DNA of 64,000 nucleotides from Enterococcus sp. 9D6_DIV0238. Lineage in GTDB: Bacteria; Bacillota; Bacilli; Lactobacillales; Enterococcaceae. The notes beneath the pieces are model-generated. The model was not told the origin of the DNA. It saw only the letters and a program-made list of their open reading frames with translations, and ran no database searches. Shown here piece by piece: positions 15,840-26,600 of the stretch; position 1 is the stretch's first letter; the number at the start of each line of letters is the position of its first letter. Where the stretch lies: assembly GCF_002174455.2 (NCBI RefSeq), contig NZ_CP147246.1, forward strand, positions 1,081,501 to 1,145,500, in the 5' to 3' direction. The translations under genes and the position numbers were made by a program.

Positions 15840-16985
15840 TCATGTTGATTCAGTAGTATCATTTTCTTTTGGTGCATCATTCGTTGTCGTTTCTGTGACT
15901 GGCTCACTGGATGATGATGAAGAACTAGACGAACTGACAGATCCGCTTGAAGGCGTAGAGTCAGGTACTTGCTGACTTTGATATCCTCCCGCTGACCCTT
16001 GACTGCCATTCGTTTCCGAATAGCTGACACTGCTGTCTGTAAAAATCGGATTGATCGTTACTTCTACTTCCTCCGGTGAAACAATATACTCTGAACTTGT
16101 AGGTATCTTGACTTTCTTCTTAGTAGAAGATCTTATATTGCTGATATCTACAGGAACTTCAATTGCATCGATCGAATCTAAAACAGAATTAGATCCTCTG
16201 ATCTCCGCTTTCAACTTTGAAAGACTAAACGTATAATTCGCTACTCCTGACGGCGGTGATCCTGTTGGAGCCACTGACAAGCCTACCTCTTTTGAAGGCA
16301 AGGACAATTCAACCACTACTCTGACCTGCGGCGCTGGATTTTCAATACTCAATACTTGTCCTTTATTGTCGAGAGCCTGAACATTCACCGTTTGTTTGAT
16401 CGTATCAACAGATTGCTTCACATTCGATAATGGAGCAACCACTCGTTCGATTGCTTTTGCCGTTTCTTCACCTGTCGTAATATCGACTTTTTTAGGACTG
16501 ATCGTCGTTTTTTCTACAGTATACCCTTCTGCTTCGATGGACTCAGGCAACTGTACCTGTACATCAAATGATTGAGTCACTTTCTTCTCCACAGTCACAG
16601 TGATTGTTTTAGGCTCGATCTCCGCAGTGACGGCTGTGCTCAATCCTTTGACTCTCAACTGGATCTCAGAAGTTCCGAGTGAGGTCTTGGTCAAATCGGC
16701 AACTACTTGAAAATTCCGAGTATCTTCATTTGATTCACGGTTTAACTGGATTCTATTGGCACTGCTTAAATGAACATTGACTGTTTCTTCATACCCCGAA
16801 ACAAAGTACTTGTCTTGATCGTATTCCAGCTGAACGGGAATATTGTAGAGCATTTCATCATATACTTGATTCGTATTGACTAAAACAGAGGAATTGTTTG
16901 ACGCATTTGCATTGAAAAATAGTAGTAATGCAAATAATAATGCAAGTAATGCAGAAAACCAATTGCTTTGAGAGGGTCGTTTCAT
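15840..16985 (-). CDS. cdaR: CdaA regulatory protein (YbbR-domain protein)
   Basis: 381-residue membrane-anchored extracytoplasmic protein. One N-terminal membrane segment (about 9-28) is followed by several consecutive YbbR domains, with repeated blocks such as VTVEKKVTQSFDVQVQLP, to about residue 320. The C-terminus is an unstructured tail of about 60 residues with a run of ten Ser, rich in Thr, Asp and Gln. YbbR/CdaR proteins bind the diadenylate cyclase CdaA and modulate c-di-AMP synthesis. The start overlaps the cdaA stop by four bases (ATGA). The long Ser tail may reach into the wall. Confidence 0.92.
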   Translation of the reverse strand: MKRPSQSNWFSALLALLFALLLFFNANASNNSSVLVNTNQVYDEMLYNIPVQLEYDQDKYFVSGYEETVNVHLSSANRIQLNRESNEDTRNFQVVADLTKTSLGTSEIQLRVKGLSTAVTAEIEPKTITVTVEKKVTQSFDVQVQLPESIEAEGYTVEKTTISPKKVDITTGEETAKAIERVVAPLSNVKQSVDTIKQTVNVQALDNKGQVLSIENPAPQVRVVVELSLPSKEVGLSVAPTGSPPSGVANYTFSLSKLKAEIRGSNSVLDSIDAIEVPVDISNIRSSTKKKVKIPTSSEYIVSPEEVEVTINPIFTDSSVSYSETNGSQGSAGGYQSQQVPDSTPSSGSVSSSSSSSSSSEPVTETTTNDAPKENDTTEST

Positions 16986-17869
16986 TTCTTTTTCGCCCCT
17001 TTCGTTACACCATCGATAAAGTGCTGCAAAAGATTCTTTTTATCTTTGTTTCCTTCTTCTGGTACTAATTCTGCTCGAAGAATTTTAAGATATTCTTCCT
17101 GAGTCAAACGCGGAATCAGATCATTGTTCAACGTCAAGCTAACATCGCCTGTTTCTTCTGACACGATGATCGTTACCGCATCGCTGACTTCGCTGATTCC
17201 GACTGCTGCTCTGTGACGTGTCCCAAATTCTTTAGGGATCAAATTACTTTCTGACAACGGCAAGTAGGCACTTGCAACAGCAATTTTGCCCTGCTTTACA
17301 ATCACCGCACCATCATGTAACGGTGTATTAGGAATAAAAATGTTGATCAGCAATTCTCCTGAGATATCTGCATCTAGATCGATCCCTGTTTCGATATATT
17401 CGTCTAATCCTGTATTTCGCTCGACGGTGATCAGCGCACCGATTTTCCGTTTTGACATATACTGGATCGCTTTGTCAAAAGCCAAGATCATCTTCTCGTC
17501 TTCTTGCTGCTCAGATTTTGTTGCTCTAAAAAAAGAACTTCGACCTAAATGCTCCAGCCCACGCCGGACTTCTGGTTGAAAAATAACGACAGCAGCAATC
17601 ACACCATACATGATTACTTGATTCATCAACCATGATAATGTATGTAGTCCAATGATCTCACTTAGTATCCGAATGACTATAAAGACAGCGACTCCTTTAA
17701 GCAGCTGAACAGCTTTGGTTCCTCGAACGAGCATAATCAGCTTATAGACAAGATACCATACAACTAAGATATCAATAATATTGATAATATAATCACGGGA
17801 TAAGAAATCAGATGATATCAATTGCTGCCAATAATTTAAATCGACTAATCGACTAAGTTGAAAAGACAT
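16982..17869 (-). CDS. cdaA: Diadenylate cyclase CdaA (DacA)
   Basis: About 295-residue membrane enzyme making c-di-AMP from two ATP. Three N-terminal membrane segments (about residues 25-110) precede the DAC domain with the catalytic motifs LHDGAVIV and GTRHRAAVG. It is first in the cdaA-cdaR-glmM operon. GTGAGG lies 6 bases before the ATG at 17869; an adjacent ATG at 17872 and a GTG at 17881 are alternatives. c-di-AMP controls potassium and osmolyte balance and wall homeostasis. A promoter with extended -10 lies immediately upstream. Confidence 0.96.
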   Translation of the reverse strand: MSFQLSRLVDLNYWQQLISSDFLSRDYIINIIDILVVWYLVYKLIMLVRGTKAVQLLKGVAVFIVIRILSEIIGLHTLSWLMNQVIMYGVIAAVVIFQPEVRRGLEHLGRSSFFRATKSEQQEDEKMILAFDKAIQYMSKRKIGALITVERNTGLDEYIETGIDLDADISGELLINIFIPNTPLHDGAVIVKQGKIAVASAYLPLSESNLIPKEFGTRHRAAVGISEVSDAVTIIVSEETGDVSLTLNNDLIPRLTQEEYLKILRAELVPEEGNKDKKNLLQHFIDGVTKGAKKK

Positions 17870-17904
17870 CATAAACCTCACTTCTCTCTGAAGATTTCTT
17901 TATT

Positions 17905-17913
17905 AGTATACCA
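17905..17913 (-). promoter_or_regulatory. Extended -10 promoter of cdaA-cdaR-glmM
   Basis: TGGTATACT on the minus strand is a TGn-extended -10 (TATACT) 36 bases upstream of the cdaA start. The -35 is weak, as expected for extended -10 promoters. Confidence 0.5.
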
Positions 17914-17987
17914 CACTCTTTTATTCGGTTACAGAATGGAGAATAAAAGATAGAAAAAAATTATGAAATGAAATGTAAAATAACACG

Positions 17988-18356
17988 TTAATAAATAACT
18001 ACGTCCTTCGTTAGCTCAGATTTTTTTACATAGGCACTGACAACTAAATGACTTGTTGATAAACCTGCAAAAATACTGGCAGCTAAAAGATTAGTCACAT
18101 TAGCTAAAGAAAACGTAACTAAAATAAAAATAGAACTTTTCAGCAAAAATAGTGCTGCGCCTTCTAAACGTTTGTCAGAACCCGGTGCACACCACCTGCT
18201 CCAAATCAAACAAACCAAAATAGGAGCTGCTAGTCCTAACAAAACTTGCACCATTTTTCCTGCTTGAAATGTAAATCCCCAGTATCCCAAAATAAAAACT
18301 GACAACACTTCAAGAAAGAAAGCAAACACCGCGTTCATCACTTGAAAGGGTTTCAT
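17988..18356 (-). CDS. YrdB-like small membrane protein (DUF2568 family)
   Basis: 122-residue integral membrane protein with four hydrophobic helices (about 8-28, 33-52, 68-86, 90-110) and the block LEVLSVFILGYWGF near the N-terminus that resembles the YrdB/DUF2568 family. Function unknown. GAAGGAGTG precedes the ATG. It lies between nifJ and cdaA, with its own hairpin-containing gap upstream, and shows no operon link to either. The family assignment is by pattern only. Confidence 0.7.
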   Translation of the reverse strand: MKPFQVMNAVFAFFLEVLSVFILGYWGFTFQAGKMVQVLLGLAAPILVCLIWSRWCAPGSDKRLEGAALFLLKSSIFILVTFSLANVTNLLAASIFAGLSTSHLVVSAYVKKSELTKDVVIY

Positions 18357-18416
18357 CTATTCACTCCTTCTTTTGACCAATAGCAGCAATGAGGTTGAAA
18401 AAGTCGATTATGTTTA

Positions 18417-18457
18417 GAGTGCGAAACAAAACTGATTTTTAGTTTTGCTCCGCACTC
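18417..18457 (-). terminator. Hairpin downstream of nifJ
   Basis: GAGTGCGAAACAAAACT pairs with AGTTTTGCTCCGCACTC (two G-T type mismatches) over a 7-base loop, starting 10 bases after the nifJ stop. No T tract follows on the minus strand, so it may stabilise the 3' end rather than terminate. Confidence 0.4.
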
Positions 18458-18467
18458 GCTCCATTGA

Positions 18468-21400
18468 TTATTCTTCTGATTTAGTTCGTTTTGCTGCCCG
18501 TTCTGCTCGTCTAGCAGCACGTCTAGCTTCCGCTTCCGGATCAACAACACGTTCTTTTTTGACCCGCGGAGCCTTTTCTGCAACTACGTCTATATCTGTC
18601 TTTTCTAGTTTTGCCCTGATTTTTTCTTCTTGCCCAGCCATTCGCGCATAATTATAAAACCGATTCTTCGCATCATCTACTGTCTTATCGAATAGCTTAC
18701 CAGCAAATTCCGGCTGAGTGGATTCTAAAGAAGAGAAACGAACTTGTTTACGCATAAATTCTTTCATTTCAGCAAAATTCGGCTTTTTATAATCTAGCGT
18801 CATTGGATTTTTTCCAGCTTCTCTAAGTTCAGGATTATAACGATAAAGTGACCAATAGCCAGAGTTGACTGCTTCTTTCGCTTCTTGTAAAGTCTTGCTC
18901 ATACCGCCCGCTAAGCCATGAGTGATACAAGGTGTGTAGGCAATGATGATCGAAGGTCCAGGGAAGCGTTCAGCTTCTTCAAACGCTTTGATCGTCTGCA
19001 TTTGGTTTGCTCCTGATGCGATTTGCGCCACATAGACATTGCCGTAGGTCATCGCCATCATCCCTAAATCTTTTTTAGAAACGTATTTCCCGCTGGCTGA
19101 AAACTTAGCAATCGCAGATGCCGGTGTGGCTTTTGAGGTTTGTCCACCAGTATTGGAATATACCTCATTATCTAAAACCAACATATTTACATCTGCTCCA
19201 CTAGCTAATACATGATCGATCCCGCCGTAACCAATGTCATAGGCCCAGCCGTCGCCGCCAATCATCCACTGACTATTTTTCACAAATAGATCATGATCCG
19301 CATACACTGCTTCTAAAGCAGGCTGATTCGTTTTTTCATCCAGTAATGCTGCTTTAAGTTTCGCTGCACGCTGCTGAGTTCCTTCACCAGTATGCATATG
19401 TTCGATCCAGTCTTCCATCAACAGTTTTAATTCAGGAGAAGCAAAAGGCATCGCTTCTGTCATCTTCAAGGCTAAATGTTCACGGCGTGTTTGATTCGCC
19501 AATAGCATTCCATAGCCAAATTCCGCATTATCTTCCAATAAAGAGTTAGACCAAGCAGGTCCTTGTCCTTCATCATTTGTCGTATAAGGTGACACAGGAG
19601 CTGCACCGCCCCAAATGGAAGAACAGCCTGTTGCATTTGCGATCATCATCCGGTCGCCAAACATTTGTGTTAATAATTTTACGTATGGCGTTTCACCACA
19701 GCCTGAACAAGCACCTGAAAATTCTAATAATGGTTTATTGAATTGAGTCCCTAACACTGTATTTGGTTTAGCAGGATTTTCTTTTTGTTTCAAGGTCATC
19801 GAAAACGCCCAGTTCATCGCTTGTTCTTTTTGCTCTTCGTATGGTTTCATAACCAAAGCTTTTCCTTTAGCAGGGCAAGCATCTACACACAAACCACAAC
19901 CAGTACAGTCCTCTACTGAAACTTGGATTCGGTACTTCAAGCCGTCTTTACCGCGCATTTCTCTTACGATATATCCTTCTGGCGCTTCGTCCATCTCTTC
20001 ATCATCTGCCAAAAATGGACGAATCGCTGCATGAGGACACACAAATGCACATTCATTACACATTGTGCAACGATCACTGATCCATTCTGGAACTTCAACC
20101 GCAATACCGCGTTTTTCAACAGCCGTTGTTCCAAGCGGCATCCGGCCATCAGTCATATCATTTTTGATAAATGCTCCAACTGGTAGCTCATTTCCTTCTT
20201 GACGATTGATCGGCTCAACAATTTCATGAACATAATCCGTCACATTCGCTTTACGGACTTTCGGTTTCACTTCTACTGTTTTCCATGCCTCCGGTACTTC
20301 AACTTTATGCAATAGTTCTACTGTACGTTCGATCGCCTGCACATTTTTTTCAACGACAGCCATTGATTTTCTAGCATAACTTTTGTGGGCTTCTTCTTTT
20401 AAAATCGGCAGCACTTCGTCAAACGGCATAATGTCAGCAAGCTTGAAAAAAGCTGTCTCCATCGCTGTATTGATGCGACCGCCTAAACCTACTTCACTCG
20501 CTAATTTAACCGCATTGATTGTATAGAAGTTGATTCCATTTTCAGCGAGATATTTTTTTAGCTTGTTGGGTAAAAAGCGTTCTAATTGTTCATCATTCCA
20601 AACGGTATTTAGTAAAAACGTACCGCCTTTTTTCAATCCTTTGACAAGATCGTACGTATGCAAATAAGCCGCTGTATGACAAGCCACAAAATCAGCATGT
20701 TCGATCAAGTAAGTCGAACGGATCGGCGTTTCACCAAAACGTAAATGAGAGACGGTCAGCCCGCCGGATTTTTTAGAATCGTAGTAAAAGAAGCCTTGTG
20801 CATATTTATCAGTATGATCACCGATGATCTTGATTGCAGATTTATTAGCTCCAACAGTACCGTCTGAACCAAAGCCCCAGAATTTTGCTTGGTATGTTTT
20901 CGGGTTCGTTAAATCAAGTGCTTCACCACAATCCAAAGAAGTATATGTTACATCATCAACGATTCCGATCGTAAAGCGTGATTTTGCTGCTTTCTTTTCT
21001 TTTTTAAGCTCGTCATAAATCGCGACGATTTGGTTGGGCAAGACATCTTTTGACCCTAATCCGTAACGTCCCCCGATGATCATTGGACGTAACTCTGATT
21101 CATACATTGCACTTTGAACATCTAATAATAATGGTTCTCCGCCAGCACCTGGTTCTTTCGTACGGTCCATCACTGCAATAGCTTTAACGGTTTTGGGCAT
21201 TTTTTCTAAAAAGTTCTCAACTGGAAACGGACGATATAAATGAATATTTAAAAAGCCGACTTTTCGTCCTTGCTTAGCTAAGTAATCGATCGTCTGTTCG
21301 ATTGCTTGAGCAGCAGAACCCATCGATACAATGACTTCTTCAGCGTCTTCTGCACCATAATAAGTGACTAAATCATAGTCTGTTCCTCTTAAAGTATTGA

Positions 21401-22145
21401 TTTCATCCATATATTGCTTCACGATCGTTGGAATTTCTTCATAGTAACGGTTGATCGTTTCACGTTGTTGGAAATGGATATCTGGATTTTGATTTGTTCC
21501 GCTGACAGAAGGATGATTTGGGTTCATGCTTCTACTGCGGAATTCTTTGACTTTTTCCTGATTTAATAAAGGCGCCAGCTCATCATATTCCAGCACTTCG
21601 ATTTTTTGAATTTCATGACTTGTTCTGAAGCCATCGAAAAAATTAATAAACGGTACGCTTGATTCGACTGAAGCCAAATGAGCAACGGCCGATAAATCCA
21701 TCACTTCCTGCACACTGCTCTCACACAACATGGCAAATCCAGTTTGGCGGGCAGCCATCACATCCCCATGATCGCCAAAAATATTCAATGCATTCGTTGT
21801 TACAGCTCGACTGGCAACATGAAATACTGACGGCAGTAATTCTCCAGCGATTTTGTACATATTCGGGATCATCAATAATAAGCCTTGTGAAGCTGTATAT
21901 GTCGTTGTCAAAGCACCTGTCTTCAATGAGCCGTGTACGACTCCTGCTGCTCCAGCTTCTGACTGCATTTCAACAATTTTGACTGGTTGACCAAAGATAT
22001 TTTCTTTGCCTTCTGCTGACCATTGATCAACTAATTCAGCCATTGTTGAACTAGGTGTGATCGGGTAAATGGCTGCTAGTTCTGTAAAAGCATACGATAT
22101 GTAAGCAGCTGCTGTATTTCCATCCATCGTCTTCATTTTTCGCAT
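18468..22145 (-). CDS. nifJ: Pyruvate:ferredoxin (flavodoxin) oxidoreductase, single-chain
   Basis: About 1225-residue homodimeric cytosolic enzyme converting pyruvate and CoA to acetyl-CoA and CO2 while reducing ferredoxin or flavodoxin. Domains in order: TPP-pyrimidine domain (YPITPSSTMAELVDQW), transketolase C-like, gamma domain (GFGSDGTVGANK) and a 2[4Fe-4S] ferredoxin domain (CTMCNECAFVCPHAA and CTGCGLCVDACPAKGK). The TPP-binding domain follows, with cluster-ligating CSGCGE and the GDGWAYDIGYGG loop. All domains are intact. The start is uncertain: a TATAAT at 22167-22172 makes the upstream GTG at 22190 unlikely, and ATGs at 22160, 22157 and 22145 follow AGAAGG. The enzyme is oxygen-sensitive; enterococci otherwise rely on pyruvate dehydrogenase and pyruvate formate-lyase. 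Confidence 0.95.
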   Translation of the reverse strand: MRKMKTMDGNTAAAYISYAFTELAAIYPITPSSTMAELVDQWSAEGKENIFGQPVKIVEMQSEAGAAGVVHGSLKTGALTTTYTASQGLLLMIPNMYKIAGELLPSVFHVASRAVTTNALNIFGDHGDVMAARQTGFAMLCESSVQEVMDLSAVAHLASVESSVPFINFFDGFRTSHEIQKIEVLEYDELAPLLNQEKVKEFRSRSMNPNHPSVSGTNQNPDIHFQQRETINRYYEEIPTIVKQYMDEINTLRGTDYDLVTYYGAEDAEEVIVSMGSAAQAIEQTIDYLAKQGRKVGFLNIHLYRPFPVENFLEKMPKTVKAIAVMDRTKEPGAGGEPLLLDVQSAMYESELRPMIIGGRYGLGSKDVLPNQIVAIYDELKKEKKAAKSRFTIGIVDDVTYTSLDCGEALDLTNPKTYQAKFWGFGSDGTVGANKSAIKIIGDHTDKYAQGFFYYDSKKSGGLTVSHLRFGETPIRSTYLIEHADFVACHTAAYLHTYDLVKGLKKGGTFLLNTVWNDEQLERFLPNKLKKYLAENGINFYTINAVKLASEVGLGGRINTAMETAFFKLADIMPFDEVLPILKEEAHKSYARKSMAVVEKNVQAIERTVELLHKVEVPEAWKTVEVKPKVRKANVTDYVHEIVEPINRQEGNELPVGAFIKNDMTDGRMPLGTTAVEKRGIAVEVPEWISDRCTMCNECAFVCPHAAIRPFLADDEEMDEAPEGYIVREMRGKDGLKYRIQVSVEDCTGCGLCVDACPAKGKALVMKPYEEQKEQAMNWAFSMTLKQKENPAKPNTVLGTQFNKPLLEFSGACSGCGETPYVKLLTQMFGDRMMIANATGCSSIWGGAAPVSPYTTNDEGQGPAWSNSLLEDNAEFGYGMLLANQTRREHLALKMTEAMPFASPELKLLMEDWIEHMHTGEGTQQRAAKLKAALLDEKTNQPALEAVYADHDLFVKNSQWMIGGDGWAYDIGYGGIDHVLASGADVNMLVLDNEVYSNTGGQTSKATPASAIAKFSASGKYVSKKDLGMMAMTYGNVYVAQIASGANQMQTIKAFEEAERFPGPSIIIAYTPCITHGLAGGMSKTLQEAKEAVNSGYWSLYRYNPELREAGKNPMTLDYKKPNFAEMKEFMRKQVRFSSLESTQPEFAGKLFDKTVDDAKNRFYNYARMAGQEEKIRAKLEKTDIDVVAEKAPRVKKERVVDPEAEARRAARRAERAAKRTKSEE

Positions 22146-22379
22146 TATGATCGTCATCATCCTTCTATTATATAAGTAGAATAGTTGCACGCATATTCTT
22201 GTTTATTATAACGGAAACGAAATGATTTTGAAACGGTTTGTCGAACTTTTTCACAAACTTTTACACATTTCTTACTTTTCACATGGAAAGGTTTGACTAT
22301 TTTTAGTTAAAAATAGAAAAAGGACTTCACAAACTCTACTTTTGGCGTAAGTAAAATTTGGGAATATCCTTTAAAATGA

Positions 22380-23486
22380 TTACTTTACTTTTTTCTTAAA
22401 TCGACAACCTTTTTCAGCTAAGCGGCGAATCACTTGATAAAACCAGTCATCTTTTGGCGAAATCCAATTCTTTTTGATCTGCATCCGCTGAGTTGGATCA
22501 AAATAATGAGGTGGCATACCATCTAATCGATTATGGCTTTTGGTCGGTTCATACCGAGGGCGTTCGCCGTAATTGAAAGATTCACCGTTGGCGATCGGCA
22601 TTTGCTGGTAAGCTGTTTCTTGTGTTCTCGTCGTCCACTGGCTGATCAACTCTCCTGCTTCATCAATAATAAATTCACTATGATAATCAGCAGATAAAAT
22701 TTTTCGATAGAAGCCGCGCTTTCTGATTTTTTTGAGCAATCCTCTTTTTGTTAAGACTCGTTGCCCGCTATGAATATCATCTGCTGTCACATCTATATCT
22801 AAAAGTGCTCGATTGTGATACTGCGGATCTGCGTAAAACCATCCATCCTTTAGAATCATTTTGATTGCTGCTTCATCGGTGGGTAGATTATGCTTCTGAC
22901 GATATTCTTTTACATATAACACGTTGTGTTTGTCTAATCGATGGCGAAATTGATGCAGCATGGTCTCATCAGGATAATTTTTTTTGATAGTTGATCGGTC
23001 TATCTTTTTATCTGAGTCTTTGATTTCCAATCCATTTGGATACGCTTTTTGAACAGTTTTTGCAAAAATATCTAAAAAAGAAAAGCCTGGCGCTAGATCT
23101 GGATCAACTGCATACTCTGTCAGAGAAAATGCCAAATCATTATTATCATCCAGAAAACCACCCAATTGTTTTATAACCAAATGAACTTTTTCTTTATTAG
23201 ATAAGTTACTATGAATAAATAATTGTTCGTATAAAGGAGACCCAATAAGAAAAAGTTGCTTCTCACTCTCTTCAAGTAAGTGTTCAAATACTATCGGTTT
23301 TTCATCTATTCTTTTTTTTAGATATTCTGCATAGCAATTTAGTGCATCCCTATCCCAACCATGATCGACTTGTTTATTACATTGGATTTTGAGCGTAAGA
23401 GTATAGACAGTTCTGTCAGTCAGTGAAAGAGTTTTAGGGATGTGATCGTCAGTGATAGTTGTTAATAATTCCTTTTTCACCTTCAT
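22380..23486 (-). CDS. Conserved hypothetical protein, function not recognised
   Basis: 368-residue predicted cytosolic protein with no signal peptide or membrane segment. It is rich in Lys, Asp, His and Tyr. Recognisable blocks are TLTLKIQCNK near the start, an FSLTEYAVDPDLAPGFSFLD segment in the middle, then YVKEYRQKHNLPTDEAAIK, and a basic C-terminus RRLAEKGCRFKKKVK. It may belong to the Lactobacillales-restricted DUF3114-type proteins, but I cannot confirm that. It is a single gene between nifJ and the pilus operon, and terminator hairpins on its upstream side separate it from the pilus genes. Confidence 0.6.
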   Translation of the reverse strand: MKVKKELLTTITDDHIPKTLSLTDRTVYTLTLKIQCNKQVDHGWDRDALNCYAEYLKKRIDEKPIVFEHLLEESEKQLFLIGSPLYEQLFIHSNLSNKEKVHLVIKQLGGFLDDNNDLAFSLTEYAVDPDLAPGFSFLDIFAKTVQKAYPNGLEIKDSDKKIDRSTIKKNYPDETMLHQFRHRLDKHNVLYVKEYRQKHNLPTDEAAIKMILKDGWFYADPQYHNRALLDIDVTADDIHSGQRVLTKRGLLKKIRKRGFYRKILSADYHSEFIIDEAGELISQWTTRTQETAYQQMPIANGESFNYGERPRYEPTKSHNRLDGMPPHYFDPTQRMQIKKNWISPKDDWFYQVIRRLAEKGCRFKKKVK

Positions 23487-23557
23487 CTATCTCCCTTCTT
23501 TCTGATTAGTATACCATTCGTCTGATCAAAATGACGGTCTTATAGTTTCCGATTCAT

Positions 23558-23611
23558 AAAACAACCTTATCATAGCTCCCTTTTAGGCAACGATCGATAA
23601 GGTTGTTTTTT
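23558..23611. terminator. Terminator of the type IV pilus operon
   Basis: AAACAACCTTATC pairs with GATAAGGTTGTTT across about 24 bases that include a weaker inner stem. T tracts follow on both strands (GTTTT on minus, six T on plus). It lies 14 bases past the last pilus-operon stop codon. Confidence 0.6.
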
Positions 23612-23624
23612 ATTTCTCTCTTAT

Positions 23625-26600
23625 TTATTGGTCCGTTTTCTTATCCAACGCATCATTTACTGCATCATTCCACTTATCTTTATTCCAGCTGGCAATTTTT
23701 TTAACAACATTCCCTGCATTATTTGGATCAGGGTAATAATATTCTGCTGTGATATTTCTACGGTGCTGATCGATCGGAATATCCAATAAAATAGATTTTT
23801 CTGCAGTCGCTAGTTGTGGGGTATATGTTTTATACTTGTCCCCATCTATTTTGATGATGATCTTATTGACATTGCGGTAATAGGCTGTCAGTCGTTTGTT
23901 CACCACTGAAAGTCGAACATAGGCATTACCGTCTTCGATAATAGGATCAGGATCTGTCGGCTTCGTGTTTTCCGGCATCGGACTGACCATTACCACTTCT
24001 GCAGCTAATACACGCTGATTTTCAGGAATAAAGTCTCCCGGCACAAAAGGAATTTCCTCTGGAGAGCGACCTTGTGCTTTGACCGATAAGCTAAAGGATG
24101 GAGAACCTTCTGGAATCCTCGTCACGATGCTGCTAAATGAAAAAAGAATTTCGTCTTCTATCGATAGATTGACTTTATCCGTCTCCGTCGTGAGCATTCT
24201 AGTTACCGGATCATACGTTGCACTGACTTCTACTGCTTTATCTTCTGAATCTGAGATTTTCTTTTTCTTGAAGGTAAAATTTAGTTCCTCCTCAGCTAGA
24301 TCTTCTGGTATCACTATTTGGGCAAAAACGTTCTGAACAACCTTTCTAGAATTTGACAGATTGTCTTCACTTCTAATTTTCCCCGTATAAGTCAAACGAC
24401 TGCCAACTCTAGTAATATCGATCTCTTGATTGGTTACAGAATCTTTCACTTTCGTGCTTGATTTTACGGAATCAGGAAAAATAACCAAACCTTCCGGAAT
24501 AATATCTTCCACAGTCAAAAGTGTCGCCGGCTTAAAGCGCTCGTCCTTCTTACTGGTTTTCACTGCATCATGATACCCTTTGTAGCTTTCATATCCACGT
24601 GCTGTCGGCATCACATTCCCCCACAAATCATTTGGCTCTTTAGTATGAGTCAAAAGGTTGTCTTTGTCTTGCAGCTCACCAATGTCACTGCGGTCTTTTG
24701 CATATAGTTCAATTTGGCTTCCAGCTGGTAAATAGCCCGGTAAATTTATCGTCCAGTCAACGATCGAATCACCTTTTTGTTTCCCTTCACTGGTGATTTT
24801 TGTGATACTTTCTTTTGCAAACTGATCATTGATTTTAGGATAAAGATAAATTTCATCCATTATTTTTTCTTCCCGCTCGTCATACAGCTCGATCGTGCCT
24901 TTGATTTGTTTCGTTGCGTTCGTGATTTTGCTCGAACTTTCTGCTAATGGATCTTTTGTAACTGTTAATTTTTGAGGTGGAGTTACATCGACTGTTGTGA
25001 CCGGTTTAACCAAAATCGTCTCTTTTTCTTCACTGGCTTCACCGACCTCATTTTTTCTCCCACGATGGGCACCGATCACTTCAACGGTATCTCCTGTACG
25101 TAAAAAATCATCGCGGTCCAACACAAAAATACCGCCTCTAGCTTCGTCTTCGTCCCATTGCTTGACACCTGGCAAATCATTATTGATTCCTTTCGTAGAC
25201 AAAACTTCTTCTGAGAGGATCTTTCCGTCCCTTTTCACCTGCACCGTGACCCAAACTTCATCTTCCCAAGCATCACGCATCTCATCCCCATAGCCTACTT
25301 TGACACTCACATGACCATAGATTGTTTTATCTGCATTCGTCGGAACTCTAAGTTCATCCACTGTCGGAGCTGAGCCGTTCCCGCTCATCCGACTATAGCG
25401 ATTCGCTCCTTTATAAGTTGATGTATTAAACTCATTAGGATAATCCGTACTCACGATTCTTTCAAAATGTGAGCCGGTCAATTTATAGGAGATCGGCGCC
25501 CAATAGGCATCTGGGTCTTTATCTAAATCAACATTATTTTTGATTTCCCACACTGAAAGATAGGATTTGTTTGCTTCAAAAGTTCCTGAATTTGTGCCGC
25601 TGGAAAATACTTGTCCTCCATTTGACCGATTGTTTCTTAAATCATAAAAACGTGGCTGATCGATCTCAAAGCTGGCTGTGCCTGCTGATTGAACGATTCC
25701 GCTCGTTTGACTATTCGTAGTACCTTCTGCTCTAAAGATCGTTTCCTTTCCAATCAAAAAACGTAAATTTCCATATTGTGTCCATAGTGCTGGACCTAAA
25801 TCTGCTTTGATATAGACCTCACTGCCTTTTCCTTCCATCGCAAAAACTGAGGTTCTTCCACTTCCATCTACAGGAAATTGCACGCCTTGTTTCCCTGCTA
25901 GATCACCGCCATTTGTCGGACGTCCGCCGCTAGATTTATCTGCTTGATTATTGATCGACAAATTCCCTCCAGCTTGCACTAAAAATTGATTATTCTGTCC
26001 ATATAATCGAACACCTGAAGCTTCACCGTATCTTTTATCGATCGTTACCTTCCCTTTATTCTTGATTAGAAACGTTTGGCCGCCGACCAGACGAAAACGT
26101 AGAACAGCACCAATGTTGTTCCCTTCTCCTTCTGAGATCAAATTTAATTCCGAACCTTCTCCATCTACATGAAAATTACTATCTGTGACTTGATTGATCA
26201 TCGCCGGCTGCGCTCTTTGTTTATTGTTAGTCAGCCCTAAGCTATGAACATTGATCTTTGCACCAGCGGTTACTTGTGTAAGTGATTTTGTAGTAGCAGA
26301 GCTATTATTAGAGGCACCACACAAGGAAATCGTTGCACCGATCGCTCCCGTTTCATTCCCATTAGAGGTTGCATTGACGACAGTTTCTTGATCTCGTGCT
26401 TCAAAATAGACTCGATTACGACTACCTTCTACATTCGCATAAATCGCCTGACGCTTTCTGCTGTGGATATTTAAAACTGACCCTTTTTCAGCGACAAATG
26501 TTGTGTTGATACTATTATTTTGAGGATAGAGGCGAATCGTCGTTCGTTCACCTGTGAGATCAACCTTCGCACCATCTGTGATCAAGATCTCTGTAGCATT

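Noticed and set aside
18353..18583. 76-codon minus-strand frame between nifJ and the YrdB-like gene
   Set aside because: Overlaps the end of nifJ in another frame, includes the hairpin at 18417-18457 and has no start signal.
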